Positions 49,048 through 57,839 of a stretch of DNA of 64,000 nucleotides are shown here, in pieces. The position numbers and the translations under genes are program-made. A model generated the notes under the pieces. It saw only the letters and a list, made by a program, of their open reading frames with translations. It did not search any database and was not told the origin of the DNA. Position 1 is the first letter of the stretch; each line of letters begins with the position of its first letter. This stretch comes from G965229605 sp965229605 (GTDB lineage Bacteria > Pseudomonadota > Alphaproteobacteria > CBDDJK01), in the NCBI GenBank assembly GCA_965229605.1, contig OZ245892.1, positions 2,046,001-2,110,000 of the forward strand, read 5' to 3'.

Positions 49048-49458
49048 ATGCGCCTCATCAAAGCAATTCTTGCAATCCTGCTTATGGCCTTACTTATGCC
49101 CGGTTTTGCGCATGCCAGGGACAAACTCACCGAAGCCGATTACAATAAAATCTATTGCGACTCCATTGGCGGTCAGACAGAGGTCAGACATGACTATACC
49201 ACCGATGCAGGTGAAACCAGCTATGTCATTGTTGATTGTGAAACCGATACCGAGGTCATAGAAGGCGGGCTTGATAAACGCTCCAGCCTTGATTCCATCC
49301 AGCAAGCCCTGTTCTTTGCCTTCCTAACCGGCAAAAAGCCAGTTGTCGTGATCTATGATACCGATGGAATCGAAGGCAAGATTGAATATAGAATCAAGAT
49401 CGGCGCAGCCCATGCCGGTGTCGTTTTTACAAAATCCCGGATGTCCGGTTTGATGTGA
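49048..49458 (+). CDS. hypothetical secreted protein
   Basis: 136 residues. Sec signal peptide: MRLIKAILAILLMALLMPGFAHA with probable cleavage after AHA. The mature part has two cysteines (IYCDSIGG and VIVDCETD), likely a disulfide, flanking a short beta-rich domain with HDYTTDAGETSYVIVD and a later FAFLTGKKPVVVIYDTDG. No known family. A hairpin with a T-run follows. Periplasmic location inferred from the signal. Confidence 0.7.
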   Translation: MRLIKAILAILLMALLMPGFAHARDKLTEADYNKIYCDSIGGQTEVRHDYTTDAGETSYVIVDCETDTEVIEGGLDKRSSLDSIQQALFFAFLTGKKPVVVIYDTDGIEGKIEYRIKIGAAHAGVVFTKSRMSGLM

Positions 49459-49461
49459 TGT

Positions 49462-49491
49462 GAGTCATTATTGACTCGCCGTATTTTTTCC
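49462..49491 (+). terminator. probable intrinsic terminator
   Basis: GAGTCA (49462-49467), TTAT loop, TGACTC (49472-49477), then GCCGTATTTTTT. It starts 4 bases after the secreted-protein stop and separates it from aapJ. The stem is short, so strength is uncertain. Confidence 0.55.
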
Positions 49492-49561
49492 GATATTCTG
49501 AATACTGGTATCATTGTTCTGATATTCGGCACAACTACTTGGCATAACCGGGAGACTTTAT

Positions 49562-50608
49562 ATGAAAACTTTTCTTACTGCCGCGACTTTCGTGGCAACC
49601 AGTGTTTTTGGCCTTCAAAGCGTATGGGTGGATAGCGCATTGGCGCAAAGTCCGACTGTTCAGCAGATCATGGATCGTGGCACCATGCTTTGTTCTGGTC
49701 ACAACGGCAGTTATTTTGGCTTTGTCGAGGTCAACGACCAGAATGAATGGAAGGGTCTGGACATTGACCTTTGCCGGGCCCTGACGACGGCTATTCTGGG
49801 AGACCCGGATGCCAACCAGATTGTTCCTTTAAGCTGGGCGCAGCGTTTTCCGGCTTTGCAGTCCGGGGATGTTGATGTGATTATCAAGGCGACGGGCTGG
49901 ACGATGGGCCGGGATACCGAGCTTGGTTTGCAATTCAGCTTGCCTTATTTCTTTGGCGGCACGCAGTTTATGGCGCATGGCGACCTTGGCATTAGCGAGG
50001 CGCGCGAGCTTGCAGGCGGCACAATCTGTGTTGAGGCTGGCACGACGATTGAGCGACTGGCGGCGAATTACATGCAGACGATCAAGGTCGAGCATACGAT
50101 GGTTTCGTATGAGAGTCAGGCTGAGTTACGTTCGGCTTATCTGGCGAACCGCTGCGATGCTTTTGCGGGTTGGGGGCCTAATCTTGCGGTTTTGCGGGCG
50201 ACCGAGCTGGAGAACCCGGATTCGCATATTATCTTGAGTGACCAGCTTTCTTCGGAGCCGATTTCTGCTGCGATGCGTCAAGGCGATGAGGGTTTTGTTG
50301 ATGTTGTGAACTGGATGCTGGCTGCCTTGCTGATTGCCGAGGAGGAAGGGATTACTTCTTCGAATGTTAACGAGATGGCGATGAGTCCTCCGAATCCGCG
50401 GGTGGCCCGTTTGCTTGGCGCCGAGCCTGGCATGGGCGAGCGTCTGGGGATGCGTGACACCTGGGCGAAAGAGATGATTGCGGCGGTCGGCAATTTTGCT
50501 GAAATTTACGACCGCAATCTTGGCAAGGACAGTCCGTATAAGCTGGACCGTGGTCTCAATAGTTTATGGAGTGAAGGTGGCGTTCTTTATGCCCCGATCC
50601 TTGATTAA
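49562..50608 (+). CDS. aapJ: general L-amino acid ABC transporter, substrate-binding protein
   Basis: Periplasmic receptor of the Aap/Bzt polar amino-acid importer. Signal peptide with probable cleavage after SALAQ. The mature start TVQQIMDRGTMLCSGHNGSYFGFVEVNDQNEWKGLDIDLCRAL and later SYESQAELRSAYLANRCDAF match AapJ/BztA closely. 348 residues. It is separated from the first permease by a strong hairpin that could keep receptor levels above permease levels, the usual design. Confidence 0.9.
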   Translation: MKTFLTAATFVATSVFGLQSVWVDSALAQSPTVQQIMDRGTMLCSGHNGSYFGFVEVNDQNEWKGLDIDLCRALTTAILGDPDANQIVPLSWAQRFPALQSGDVDVIIKATGWTMGRDTELGLQFSLPYFFGGTQFMAHGDLGISEARELAGGTICVEAGTTIERLAANYMQTIKVEHTMVSYESQAELRSAYLANRCDAFAGWGPNLAVLRATELENPDSHIILSDQLSSEPISAAMRQGDEGFVDVVNWMLAALLIAEEEGITSSNVNEMAMSPPNPRVARLLGAEPGMGERLGMRDTWAKEMIAAVGNFAEIYDRNLGKDSPYKLDRGLNSLWSEGGVLYAPILD

Positions 50609-50620
50609 ATGATCGTGTTG

Positions 50621-50658
50621 AGGAGTCGCTTCGTAAAAGGAGCGACTCCTTATTTATT
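50621..50658 (+). terminator. hairpin between aapJ and aapQ (attenuator or mRNA stabiliser)
   Basis: Perfect 10-base arms AGGAGTCGCT (50621-50630) and AGCGACTCCT (50641-50650) around a 10-base loop, followed by TATTTATTG. It resembles intercistronic hairpins that limit downstream permease expression and protect the receptor mRNA. Confidence 0.65.
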
Positions 50659-50675
50659 GAAAAAGAGGGGAGCCG

Positions 50676-51836
50676 GTGATCCTGAACGGATTACGCATAA
50701 AGGCCTCAAGCAAGATAACAGGACGCCAGCTAACAGGGCGCAAGGGCTTGATACAGTTGCTCATTCTGGCCGCGAGTGTTCTGGTGATCTGGGGAGCCGT
50801 CAGCAACGCGCACTATAATCTTGATCGCCTCAATATGACCAGCGGCTTTGGCTTTCTTGAGCGCGGAACCGGCTGGAGCTATTCCTTCTCCCTGATCGAA
50901 CGATCAATCAATGACCGCTATGCCTATACGCTATTTATCGGGCTGCTGAATACGCTCTTTGTCGGCTTTATCAGCATCTTCACCACAACCGTTTTCGGCT
51001 TTATCATCGGCACTCTGCGCGACAGTATCCATCCGCTGCTCAGCTTCGCCGCCAATGTCTATATCCAGATTTTCAGAAATATCCCGCTGGTCCTGCAAGC
51101 TATCTTCTTTTACGCGATCCTGATCCATCTTGGTGGACCACGCCAGGCCCTGTCCTTTGTCGATCTGGCCTTTCTGTCCGGGCGCGGCCTGATCCTGCCA
51201 GGACTCAATATCACCCCGCCAGTCGCCGTTGGCCTGCTTGTCGCCTCGCTCGGACTGCTGATCGGCCTGATCGTCTCAAATATACCCCTCTGGCGCAGTG
51301 TCGCAATCTGGCTCGGCGGCAGCTTGACCATGGCTTTGATTGCCACCTTGCTGCTCCATCCCGAAGGCGAAGGGCTTTTTTCTGTCCCTGCCATAAAGGG
51401 CTTGCGCTTCCAAGGCGGCATCACCGTACCCATCGAACTGCTGGCAATGATCGTTGCGATCACCCTCTATGGCAGTGCCTATATCGCAGAAATCGTGCGC
51501 GGCGGGCTGCTGCAAGTGCCGCGCGGACTGGTCGAAGCCGGACAGTCTCTCGGCCTCTCACGCATGACCATCTGGGCGCGAATCAAAGTCCCGGTCGCCC
51601 TGCGCAGCATCATCCCGCCTCTCGGTAATCAATGGATCTTCATGATGAAAGCAACAACCATCGGTATTGCCATCGGATTCAGCGATCTCTTCTATATTAC
51701 CGTCAATTCAATCAGCCAGTCCGGCCAAACACTCGAACTTATCGCCCTCCTGATGCTGATCTTTCTGGCAATTAACTACGGAATCGCCCTCTTCACCAAC
51801 TGGCTTAACGCCCGGATGCAAATCAAGGAACATTGA
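50676..51836 (+). CDS. aapQ: general L-amino acid ABC transporter permease AapQ
   Basis: Inner-membrane subunit of the Aap/Bzt importer. 386 residues with the His/Glu/Gln-family fold: first helix near LIQLLILAASVLVIWGAVSN, a periplasmic loop FGFLERGTGW, and the C-terminal core with the EAA-type loop EAGQSLGLSRMTIWARIKVPVALRSIIPP that contacts the ATPase. GTG start with a GAGGGGAG ribosome site. The partner permease AapM is not adjacent; a repeat, a toxin-antitoxin pair and a MITE lie between (51837-53663). Confidence 0.9.
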   Translation: MILNGLRIKASSKITGRQLTGRKGLIQLLILAASVLVIWGAVSNAHYNLDRLNMTSGFGFLERGTGWSYSFSLIERSINDRYAYTLFIGLLNTLFVGFISIFTTTVFGFIIGTLRDSIHPLLSFAANVYIQIFRNIPLVLQAIFFYAILIHLGGPRQALSFVDLAFLSGRGLILPGLNITPPVAVGLLVASLGLLIGLIVSNIPLWRSVAIWLGGSLTMALIATLLLHPEGEGLFSVPAIKGLRFQGGITVPIELLAMIVAITLYGSAYIAEIVRGGLLQVPRGLVEAGQSLGLSRMTIWARIKVPVALRSIIPPLGNQWIFMMKATTIGIAIGFSDLFYITVNSISQSGQTLELIALLMLIFLAINYGIALFTNWLNARMQIKEH

Positions 51837-51843
51837 GTCTGTT

Positions 51844-51936
51844 TATTCCTGCATCCTCGCCTAATCTTGTTGATTTTCTACTAAAACGGCAGGTGATTTT
51901 GTTTCAAGAACATCAAGAGGACTTGAGAAAATGCCT
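51844..51936. repeat. structured repeat, short copy
   Basis: Carries only the left about 50 and right 28 bases of the 48484-48780 repeat, the latter identical, including the TCAAG-AGGA-CTTGA hairpin. It sits right after the aapQ stop at one edge of the insertion that splits the aap operon. Confidence 0.65.
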
Positions 51937-51993
51937 GTTCATAAAAACCGCTCCAGAGGGACGTCATAGAAAATTGTGCAAGATTGGGGAGCT

Positions 51994-52686
51994 TCACAAA
52001 TAGGCCTCCTCCAGCTCAATCTCAGGCTCAGCTTTACCAGACCACGTAAACCGATATCTGGCACTTTTGCGAACATTGCCGACCAGGGCTGGTCGAAAGC
52101 AGGCTAAACAAACACCTCCTGGATGGCGCACACTTGTATAAATTACGCCCGAAGAACCACCTTCAAGCAGCCTTTCAGCAAGCTCCTGAGAGGCCACATA
52201 GCTGTCCGGTGTCAAACAATTCCTGAAGTCATCGGCTTCTCGGATATCATGATACGCGCCACCGAAGTCAGCCAGGAAATCGTCATAAGTAACGCTTTCG
52301 TTCTGCAAGTCGATTTCGGCAAGCTCCAATGATTTGCGCCAGGCGACTTCAGCTTGTGATGTTTCCAACTCAAATCCTGCATACCATGCGCCCCGGTCTG
52401 GACCATTGAAACGACTTCCCAATGGATGCGCATGTGTGAATGCTGCATTGATGATCCTGTAAGACGGCACATTGAACACCAACTCATCAACGCCGATGCC
52501 GGGCAGCAAATCGTTTTTTGCCAACAGGCGATCATTGGTCGCGTGATCTAAATCAAAGATGCTGTGAAGGTGACCGTCATCATCAGCAATGCGAACGAGG
52601 ACACTGTCCCCGTTCTCACTATATTTAGACGGAATGAGCCGATGTGTATCAAGTTGGCGGATCCGGGATACTTCAGGAAAACTCAA
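51994..52686 (-). CDS. RES-domain toxin of a RES/Xre toxin-antitoxin system
   Basis: 230 residues. The RES domain motifs are clear: GSRFNGPDRGAWYAGFELETSQAEVAW (Arg, Tyr and Glu positions used for NAD+ degradation in characterised members) and the later GSSGVIYTSVRHPGGVCLACFRP. RES toxins deplete NAD+ and arrest growth; that activity is inferred here. It overlaps the Xre gene by 4 bases and is transcribed opposite to the flanking aap genes. Confidence 0.9.
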   Translation of the reverse strand: MSFPEVSRIRQLDTHRLIPSKYSENGDSVLVRIADDDGHLHSIFDLDHATNDRLLAKNDLLPGIGVDELVFNVPSYRIINAAFTHAHPLGSRFNGPDRGAWYAGFELETSQAEVAWRKSLELAEIDLQNESVTYDDFLADFGGAYHDIREADDFRNCLTPDSYVASQELAERLLEGGSSGVIYTSVRHPGGVCLACFRPALVGNVRKSARYRFTWSGKAEPEIELEEAYL

Positions 52687-53120
52687 TGGCCACCTCGCCG
52701 CGCATCAAGAAGTTTCCTGACCGTTGCGAAAGCCGGAAGCCCCCCATGGATCAAATAGTCGTTCGGGGTCCTCCCGCCAAAAATCCGGTTTTTGTTGGGA
52801 AGCTGCATCCATTTATCGGCAAGCTCTTCGCTATAGATGATGTTTAAAGCCTTGAAGATACCGACCAGATAGGAGATTCGGCGCAGCTTGTCTTCGTTCA
52901 ACGTCCGGTCTCCACCCTTTTTAAAGGCGTAAAATGCCCCGTTGGACGCCCCGCCGAGCAATTGCCTGGCCGCATCATCGCGGACCTTCCACTTCTCCAT
53001 GATATTGAAAAATGCCCGAAGAGCCCCGGGGCTCAGACGCTCACGTTCAGCTGGATCAGATAAATCGATTAACGGGGCAATCTGGTATCGGGTAGCGGGA
53101 TAAGCACGAGAGAGAGCCAT
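52683..53120 (-). CDS. Xre/MbcA/ParS-type antitoxin
   Basis: 145 residues: an N-terminal helical DNA-binding part (SPGALRAFFNIMEKWKVRDDAARQLLGGASNGAFYAFKKG) and the C-terminal toxin-binding DUF2384-like domain (FGGRTPNDYLIHGGLPAFATVRKLLDARRGG). Antitoxins of this family bind and mask RES toxins and repress their own promoter; repeated sequences upstream (53127-53187) suit that. Coupled to the toxin by an ATGA overlap. Confidence 0.88.
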   Translation of the reverse strand: MALSRAYPATRYQIAPLIDLSDPAERERLSPGALRAFFNIMEKWKVRDDAARQLLGGASNGAFYAFKKGGDRTLNEDKLRRISYLVGIFKALNIIYSEELADKWMQLPNKNRIFGGRTPNDYLIHGGLPAFATVRKLLDARRGGH

Positions 53121-53126
53121 TTAAAC

Positions 53127-53187
53127 CTCTATTTTTGAATTAATTATAAATCCATTTATGGAGTTTTCAATATCTATTTTTGGAGTT
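53127..53187 (-). promoter_or_regulatory. repeat-containing operator of the RES/Xre pair
   Basis: The word CTATTTTTG with similar flanks at about 53128-53140 and 53174-53186, plus the palindrome TCCAT-TT-ATGGA at 53151-53162. All lie within 70 bases upstream of the antitoxin start in AT-rich DNA. Likely autoregulatory sites for the Xre protein. Confidence 0.5.
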
Positions 53188-53367
53188 CGCTCGTTCATAT
53201 TGAATGAGACTCGATTTCCTTTTGAGCATATTGGCATGGTTTCTGGTTTTCGAAGCCCACGCCGGGGAAGGAAAAATCTTTCTGGTTCCTTTGTCGGTAT
53301 TTTGCGTTATAGATTGACTGGAGGAAAATATATGTGCCTGATAATGAATTTTATTGCGGATAGACTT

Positions 53368-53642
53368 TAGGGTCAGGACCCATAAGATTCATTCATTCTG
53401 CGCGTGTCAAATTTTTGATAGATGGGCTTGAAAAGCGCGCAGCGACTAGCCATCGCTAATCGCAAGCGGTTTGACAGTTCAGATACAAAAATTTGCCGCG
53501 CCTTTACAAGGTTGGTCAATAAAGGCAAATCTACGGCTTCAAACAAGCTCACCGTAGATATGACTATGCTTTCGCTCGTTTTCATAGTATCTTTACCTTT
53601 CTTGACCAACAGAATGGATGAATTTTATGGGTCCAGACCCTA
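53368..53642. mobile_element. 275-bp TA-flanked MITE, copy 2
   Basis: Same orientation and length as 7217-7491, about 96% identical. The right tip has one substitution (GTCCAGACCC), so the ends are slightly less symmetrical than in copy 1. It lies between the toxin-antitoxin promoter region and aapM, 21 bases before the aapM start. It probably cuts aapM off from its former operon promoter, or provides a new leader. Confidence 0.88.
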
Positions 53643-53663
53643 ACAAGAGACTCCGGAATCGGG

Positions 53664-54776
53664 GTGATTATAAATATGCTTGCCAGCGAATATCAAACCC
53701 ATCGTTTTAAAATAGCCCATCGTTTTAAAACAGGATTGACGCATTTTATAAAACAGGCCTTTGGGTCTCCGGTTGCAAGTATTATATCAGCCGTGGTTTT
53801 GGCGGGGCTTTTGTGGATTGCCTGGGGTTTTCTGGACTGGGCCTTGTTCCGGGCGGTCTGGTCAGAAGCCAATATTGACGCCTGCACTGGCGAACAAGCC
53901 TGCTGGGCGGTGATTGAGGCCCGCCATCGCCTGATCCTGTTTGGCACCTATCCGTTTGAGGAACACTGGCGCTCCACCCTGGCTGCCATCTCTATTGTCA
54001 CGACCGTGATTGTCTCCTGCTTTCCGGCCATGTGGAGGACAAAGCGACTGGCCATCCTCTGGATTGCAGGGTTTTCTGCCTATTATCTGCTGATGGAAGG
54101 CAGCCTGATCGGCCTTGATCAGGTGACAACCGATGGCTGGGGCGGGCTGTCCCTGACCCTGTTCTTGTTCGCTGCCGTCGTCCTGCTGGGAATGCCGATG
54201 GGACTTGGACTCGCCTTGATGCGGCGTTCTGATCTGCCGGTGGTCAAATGGTTTGCTATTCTGCTGATTGATACCATTCGCTCCTTGCCGCTGGTCACCA
54301 CCCTGTTCACCGCAGCAGTGGTGGTGCCGCTGTTCCTGCCCTCCTGGCTGGAGGGGGACAAAATCTGGCGCGTGATTCTGGCTTTTGCCCTGTTTTTTGC
54401 CTGCTATCAGGCCGAGGTCTTTCGCGGCGGCTTTCAGGCCATCCCGAAAGGCCATTTTGAAGCCGGACGTGCGCTTGGCCTGCGGCCTTTGCCTATTATG
54501 ACCCAGATCATCCTGCCGCAGGTTTTTCGTCATGCCCTGCCAAGCACGGTCAATATGATCGTGATTACTTTTAAGGAAACTGCGCTGGTGACGATTATCG
54601 GTTTCTTTGACATTCTTGCATCGGGCAAGACCGCTTTTGGCACCGCGCAATGGGCTCCCTATTATATCGAGGTCTATCTGTTTGTTGCCGCGATTTACTG
54701 GGTGTTTATTTTCTCGCTGGCCCAATATGGGGAATATCTGAAAGGCCGGATGGAACTGGCAGAAAACCGCGGGTAA
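53664..54776 (+). CDS. aapM: general L-amino acid ABC transporter permease AapM
   Basis: Second inner-membrane subunit of the Aap/Bzt importer. 370 residues. The AapM/BztC hallmark ACTGEQACWAVIEARHRLILFGTYPFEEHWR lies at about residues 74-104, and the EAA-loop EAGRALGLRPLPIMTQIILPQ is present. GTG at 53664 and ATG at 53676 are both possible starts. An 18-base tandem duplication at 53698-53733 encodes HRFKIAHRFK in the N-terminal tail. The ATPase gene aapP, normally next, is absent; a minus-strand VOC gene follows. Confidence 0.88.
   Translation: MIINMLASEYQTHRFKIAHRFKTGLTHFIKQAFGSPVASIISAVVLAGLLWIAWGFLDWALFRAVWSEANIDACTGEQACWAVIEARHRLILFGTYPFEEHWRSTLAAISIVTTVIVSCFPAMWRTKRLAILWIAGFSAYYLLMEGSLIGLDQVTTDGWGGLSLTLFLFAAVVLLGMPMGLGLALMRRSDLPVVKWFAILLIDTIRSLPLVTTLFTAAVVVPLFLPSWLEGDKIWRVILAFALFFACYQAEVFRGGFQAIPKGHFEAGRALGLRPLPIMTQIILPQVFRHALPSTVNMIVITFKETALVTIIGFFDILASGKTAFGTAQWAPYYIEVYLFVAAIYWVFIFSLAQYGEYLKGRMELAENRG
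53698..53733. repeat. 18-base tandem duplication in aapM 5' coding end
   Basis: Two copies of CCCATCGTTTTAAAATAG/CAG (17 of 18 identical), in frame, giving HRFKIA and HRFKTG in the cytoplasmic N-terminal tail of AapM. Confidence 0.7.
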
Positions 54777-54800
54777 AAGAAAACCGGGCTTAACAGATAT

Positions 54801-55445
54801 TTAATCAAGCATAAAGGGGCCGTTTGGCGTGTTTAATTCAAAGCGCAGCCCGGGGTGCCCTTGATGGATTTCTGCCAGATGGTCCACCTGCAAGGCTTTG
54901 AGGATAGCACGAAGCTCTGCCGGATCGGGGCAAGAGAGATGCACTCTTTCCAGCTTCACCCCAAGATTTTGCTGGCCCGTGCTGGGGTGTGGGCCGGGGG
55001 ACCAGGCAATAAAGGCAGGCAGCAGCCCCCCCATCGGTAAATGTCCATCGGCTGGGACGGTGAGTCGCCAAGACCGGCCTCCCCGTTGAAAAGGCACGAT
55101 CTCGCCAAGATCAACCGGGCTGGCGGCGGTAACGCTTTCAAGGTCATCGGTGCCAACCACCCAGCAAAGGGCATGAGGCCGCTGCTTTAGCCGGGTTTTG
55201 GTAACCGGATCATCCAGAGTGAACCAGCGCACCCGCCCTGGATCAGTCGGCGCATCGGGGTCAATGGCGATCAGTTCAAAGAAACTTTCATTGCCGGCCT
55301 GCATCACACAATTATGGGTGCTCATGGCCTCATGCTTGCCACCGCGTGGCACGGTCACGCCCAGCCGGGTCTGCAGCCAGGCCACGCCCTGTTCAAGGCT
55401 CTCTGCCCCGATGGCAAAATGGTCAATTTTGTTTTTCATTTTCAA
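54801..55445 (-). CDS. VOC-superfamily glyoxalase-like protein
   Basis: 214 residues. The start IDHFAIGAESLEQGVAWLQTRLGV is typical of the Glyoxalase-like (VOC) fold, followed by GGKHEAMSTHNCVMQAGNESFFELIAIDPDAP, with His and Glu positions that could bind a metal, and a second module with GVKLERVHLSCPDPAELR. Substrate unknown. Convergent with aapM and divergent from the molybdoenzyme. Confidence 0.82.
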   Translation of the reverse strand: MKMKNKIDHFAIGAESLEQGVAWLQTRLGVTVPRGGKHEAMSTHNCVMQAGNESFFELIAIDPDAPTDPGRVRWFTLDDPVTKTRLKQRPHALCWVVGTDDLESVTAASPVDLGEIVPFQRGGRSWRLTVPADGHLPMGGLLPAFIAWSPGPHPSTGQQNLGVKLERVHLSCPDPAELRAILKALQVDHLAEIHQGHPGLRFELNTPNGPFMLD

Positions 55446-55472
55446 TATAAGGGATGACAGTATTATCTGAGT

Positions 55473-57839
55473 ATGTCAATAGATGGCATAGGCGTTTTAT
55501 ATATCAGCACAAACATGCAAGAGACCGAGATAAAACTGACAGCCAGCCATTGGGGGATCGGGGTTGCCCGCACCCGGGACGGGAAGATTTTGTCGATTGA
55601 GGGCCACCCGGATGACCCGGCGGCTTCGCAGATCAATGGCAATATTGCCAGCAGCCTTGCGGGTTCGGCACGGGTGCTACGCCCGGCGATCCGCAAAGCC
55701 TGGCTGGAAGGCAGACCGCACAAAACCCCGCGCGGGCGCGATCACTTTGTTGAAGTCAGCTGGGATCGGGCCCTTGACCTGATTGCTGAAAGCCTGAAAC
55801 AGACACGCAGCACCCATGGCAATAAGGCAATTTTTGCCGGGTCCTATGGCTGGTCGAGTGCCGGACGCTTCCACCATGCCCAAAGCCAGCTCAAGCGGTT
55901 TTTAAATACGATTGGCGGTTTTGTCGGTTCGGTTGGCAATTATAGCTATAATGCCGCGCTGGAGCTGATGCCGCATATTGTTGGCCCGTTTCGCCCGCAT
56001 GTTGCGCAGGCCACGCGTTGGTCGGTGATTGCCCGGCACAGCGGGCTGGTGGTGATGTTTGGCGGCATGGCTTTGCGCAATACCCAGGTCAGCGATGGCG
56101 GTGTGTCGCGCCATCGCATGGCGGGCAATCTGAAAGCCTGTGCCGAGGCCGGGGTTCAATTTATCAATATCAGCCCCCTGCGCAGCGATGCTGAAAAAGA
56201 ATTGCACGCCCGCTGGATGCCGGTTGTTCCTGGCACTGATACGGCCCTGATGATGGGCTTGGCCCATACAGTTTTGAGCGAGGATTTACATGACCGGGCT
56301 TTTTTAGACCGCTATACAGTGGGATTTGAGCAGCTTGAAGATTATCTGACCGGCAAGGTGGACGGGGTGGTCAAGGATGCAGACTGGGCCGCTGGTCTGA
56401 CCGGAGTCCCTGCCGGAGATATCCGCGCACTGGCCCGGCGCATGGCCCAGACCCGGACCATGATCAGTGTTGCCGCCGGAGTCCAGCGCACCGATTATGG
56501 CGAGCAACCGATGTGGATGGCGATTGCGCTTGCCGCGATGCTGGGACAGATCGGTTTGCCGGGTGGCGGCTATACCATTGGCTATGGCGTCAATGCCAAT
56601 ATCGGCAATATCGAGCGACCTTTTCGCTGGGGGACACTGGCACAAGGCGTTAATCCGGTAAAGGACGTGCTGCCTGTGGCCATGATTGCCGATATGCTTT
56701 TAAATCCCGGCGGCACCTATGTTTATCAGGGCCAGACAAGCACTTTCCCGGATGCCCGGCTGGTCTGGTGGGCAGGCGGCAATCCGTTCCACCATCATCA
56801 GGACCTCAACCGGTTGCACCGGGCTTTTCAAACCCCGGAAACTGTGATCGTCAATGAAATCAACTGGACGGCCACCGCTCGCCATGCCGATATTGTCCTG
56901 CCGGTAGCGGCCGCGCAAGAGCGCATAGATTTCGGGGCTGGAAAATCGGACAATGCGCTGGTGCCGATGCTGCAACTGCTGCCGCCAGCCGGGGAAGCGC
57001 GGATTGAATATGATATCTATGCTAATCTTTCTGCCCGCATGGGGACTGGGCAGGCTTTCACCGAAGGCAAGACCGCAGAGGACTGGCTGCGGGAAATTTG
57101 GGAGATAACCCGCGAGCGCGGCAAAGAAGCGGGCTGCACTCTGCCGGACTGGGACCGGTTTATTGCGGGGGATATCATCTCTTTGCCCGACCCCGGCCCG
57201 GAGCAGGTGTTTTTATCCGATTATCGCAAGGACCCGGACAAAAATCCTCTGCCAACACCAAGCGGACGGATCGAACTTTTTTCAAAAGTGATTGCCGGAT
57301 TTAACCTGCCCGATTGTGCCGGGCATCCGGCCTGGTATCCGCCCAAGGATAGAGCCGCCGGGTTGGCAGATCGCTATCCGCTTTCCCTGCTTTCAGGCCA
57401 GCCGATGACGCGCCTGCATAGCCAGCTGGATAACGGCGATTATTCGATGCGCCACAAGATCAAGGGCCGGGAGCCGATCTTGATCCATCCTCATGATGCG
57501 GCCAAACGCGGGATTGCTGATGGCGATGTGGTTGAACTATTTAATGATCGCGGGCGATGTCTTGCCGGGGCCAGAATCACGGACGAGGTCATGAAAAGCT
57601 GCCTCTTTTTATGGACCGGGGCCTGGTATGATCCCGATTTTGACGCCCCGGACTGGCGTGACCGCCATGGCAACCCGAACGTGCTGACCCATGATCAGCG
57701 CACGTCATCGCTGACGCAAAGCCCGGCGGCCCATTCTGCATTGGTCGAGATCCGGCGGTTTGATGAACCCTTGCCCCCGGTTATGGCCCATCAACCGCCG
57801 CATTTTGACCCCGAACCCGAAAAGCACGACAAAATATAA
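55473..57839 (+). CDS. BisC/TorA-family molybdopterin oxidoreductase
   Basis: Bis-MGD enzyme of the DMSO/TMAO/biotin sulfoxide reductase branch, reducing an S- or N-oxide. 788 residues. The N-terminal TASHWG replaces the Fe-S cysteines of other families. The Mo ligand serine is in SYGWSSAGRFHHAQ (Ser128/129), the MGD segments include VWWAGGNPFHHHQDLNRL, and the C-terminal domain carries SGQPMTRLHSQLDNG. There is no twin-arginine signal, so it is probably cytoplasmic like BisC. A start at 55515 (14 residues shorter) suits the family better, but neither start has a good ribosome site. No cytochrome subunit is adjacent. It is coupled by 1 base to the IclR gene. Confidence 0.87.
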   Translation: MSIDGIGVLYISTNMQETEIKLTASHWGIGVARTRDGKILSIEGHPDDPAASQINGNIASSLAGSARVLRPAIRKAWLEGRPHKTPRGRDHFVEVSWDRALDLIAESLKQTRSTHGNKAIFAGSYGWSSAGRFHHAQSQLKRFLNTIGGFVGSVGNYSYNAALELMPHIVGPFRPHVAQATRWSVIARHSGLVVMFGGMALRNTQVSDGGVSRHRMAGNLKACAEAGVQFINISPLRSDAEKELHARWMPVVPGTDTALMMGLAHTVLSEDLHDRAFLDRYTVGFEQLEDYLTGKVDGVVKDADWAAGLTGVPAGDIRALARRMAQTRTMISVAAGVQRTDYGEQPMWMAIALAAMLGQIGLPGGGYTIGYGVNANIGNIERPFRWGTLAQGVNPVKDVLPVAMIADMLLNPGGTYVYQGQTSTFPDARLVWWAGGNPFHHHQDLNRLHRAFQTPETVIVNEINWTATARHADIVLPVAAAQERIDFGAGKSDNALVPMLQLLPPAGEARIEYDIYANLSARMGTGQAFTEGKTAEDWLREIWEITRERGKEAGCTLPDWDRFIAGDIISLPDPGPEQVFLSDYRKDPDKNPLPTPSGRIELFSKVIAGFNLPDCAGHPAWYPPKDRAAGLADRYPLSLLSGQPMTRLHSQLDNGDYSMRHKIKGREPILIHPHDAAKRGIADGDVVELFNDRGRCLAGARITDEVMKSCLFLWTGAWYDPDFDAPDWRDRHGNPNVLTHDQRTSSLTQSPAAHSALVEIRRFDEPLPPVMAHQPPHFDPEPEKHDKI

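Noticed and set aside
53158..53370. 70-codon plus-strand ORF between the antitoxin promoter and the MITE
   Set aside because: Starts inside the antitoxin operator, has no family resemblance and ends only because the MITE supplies TAG.
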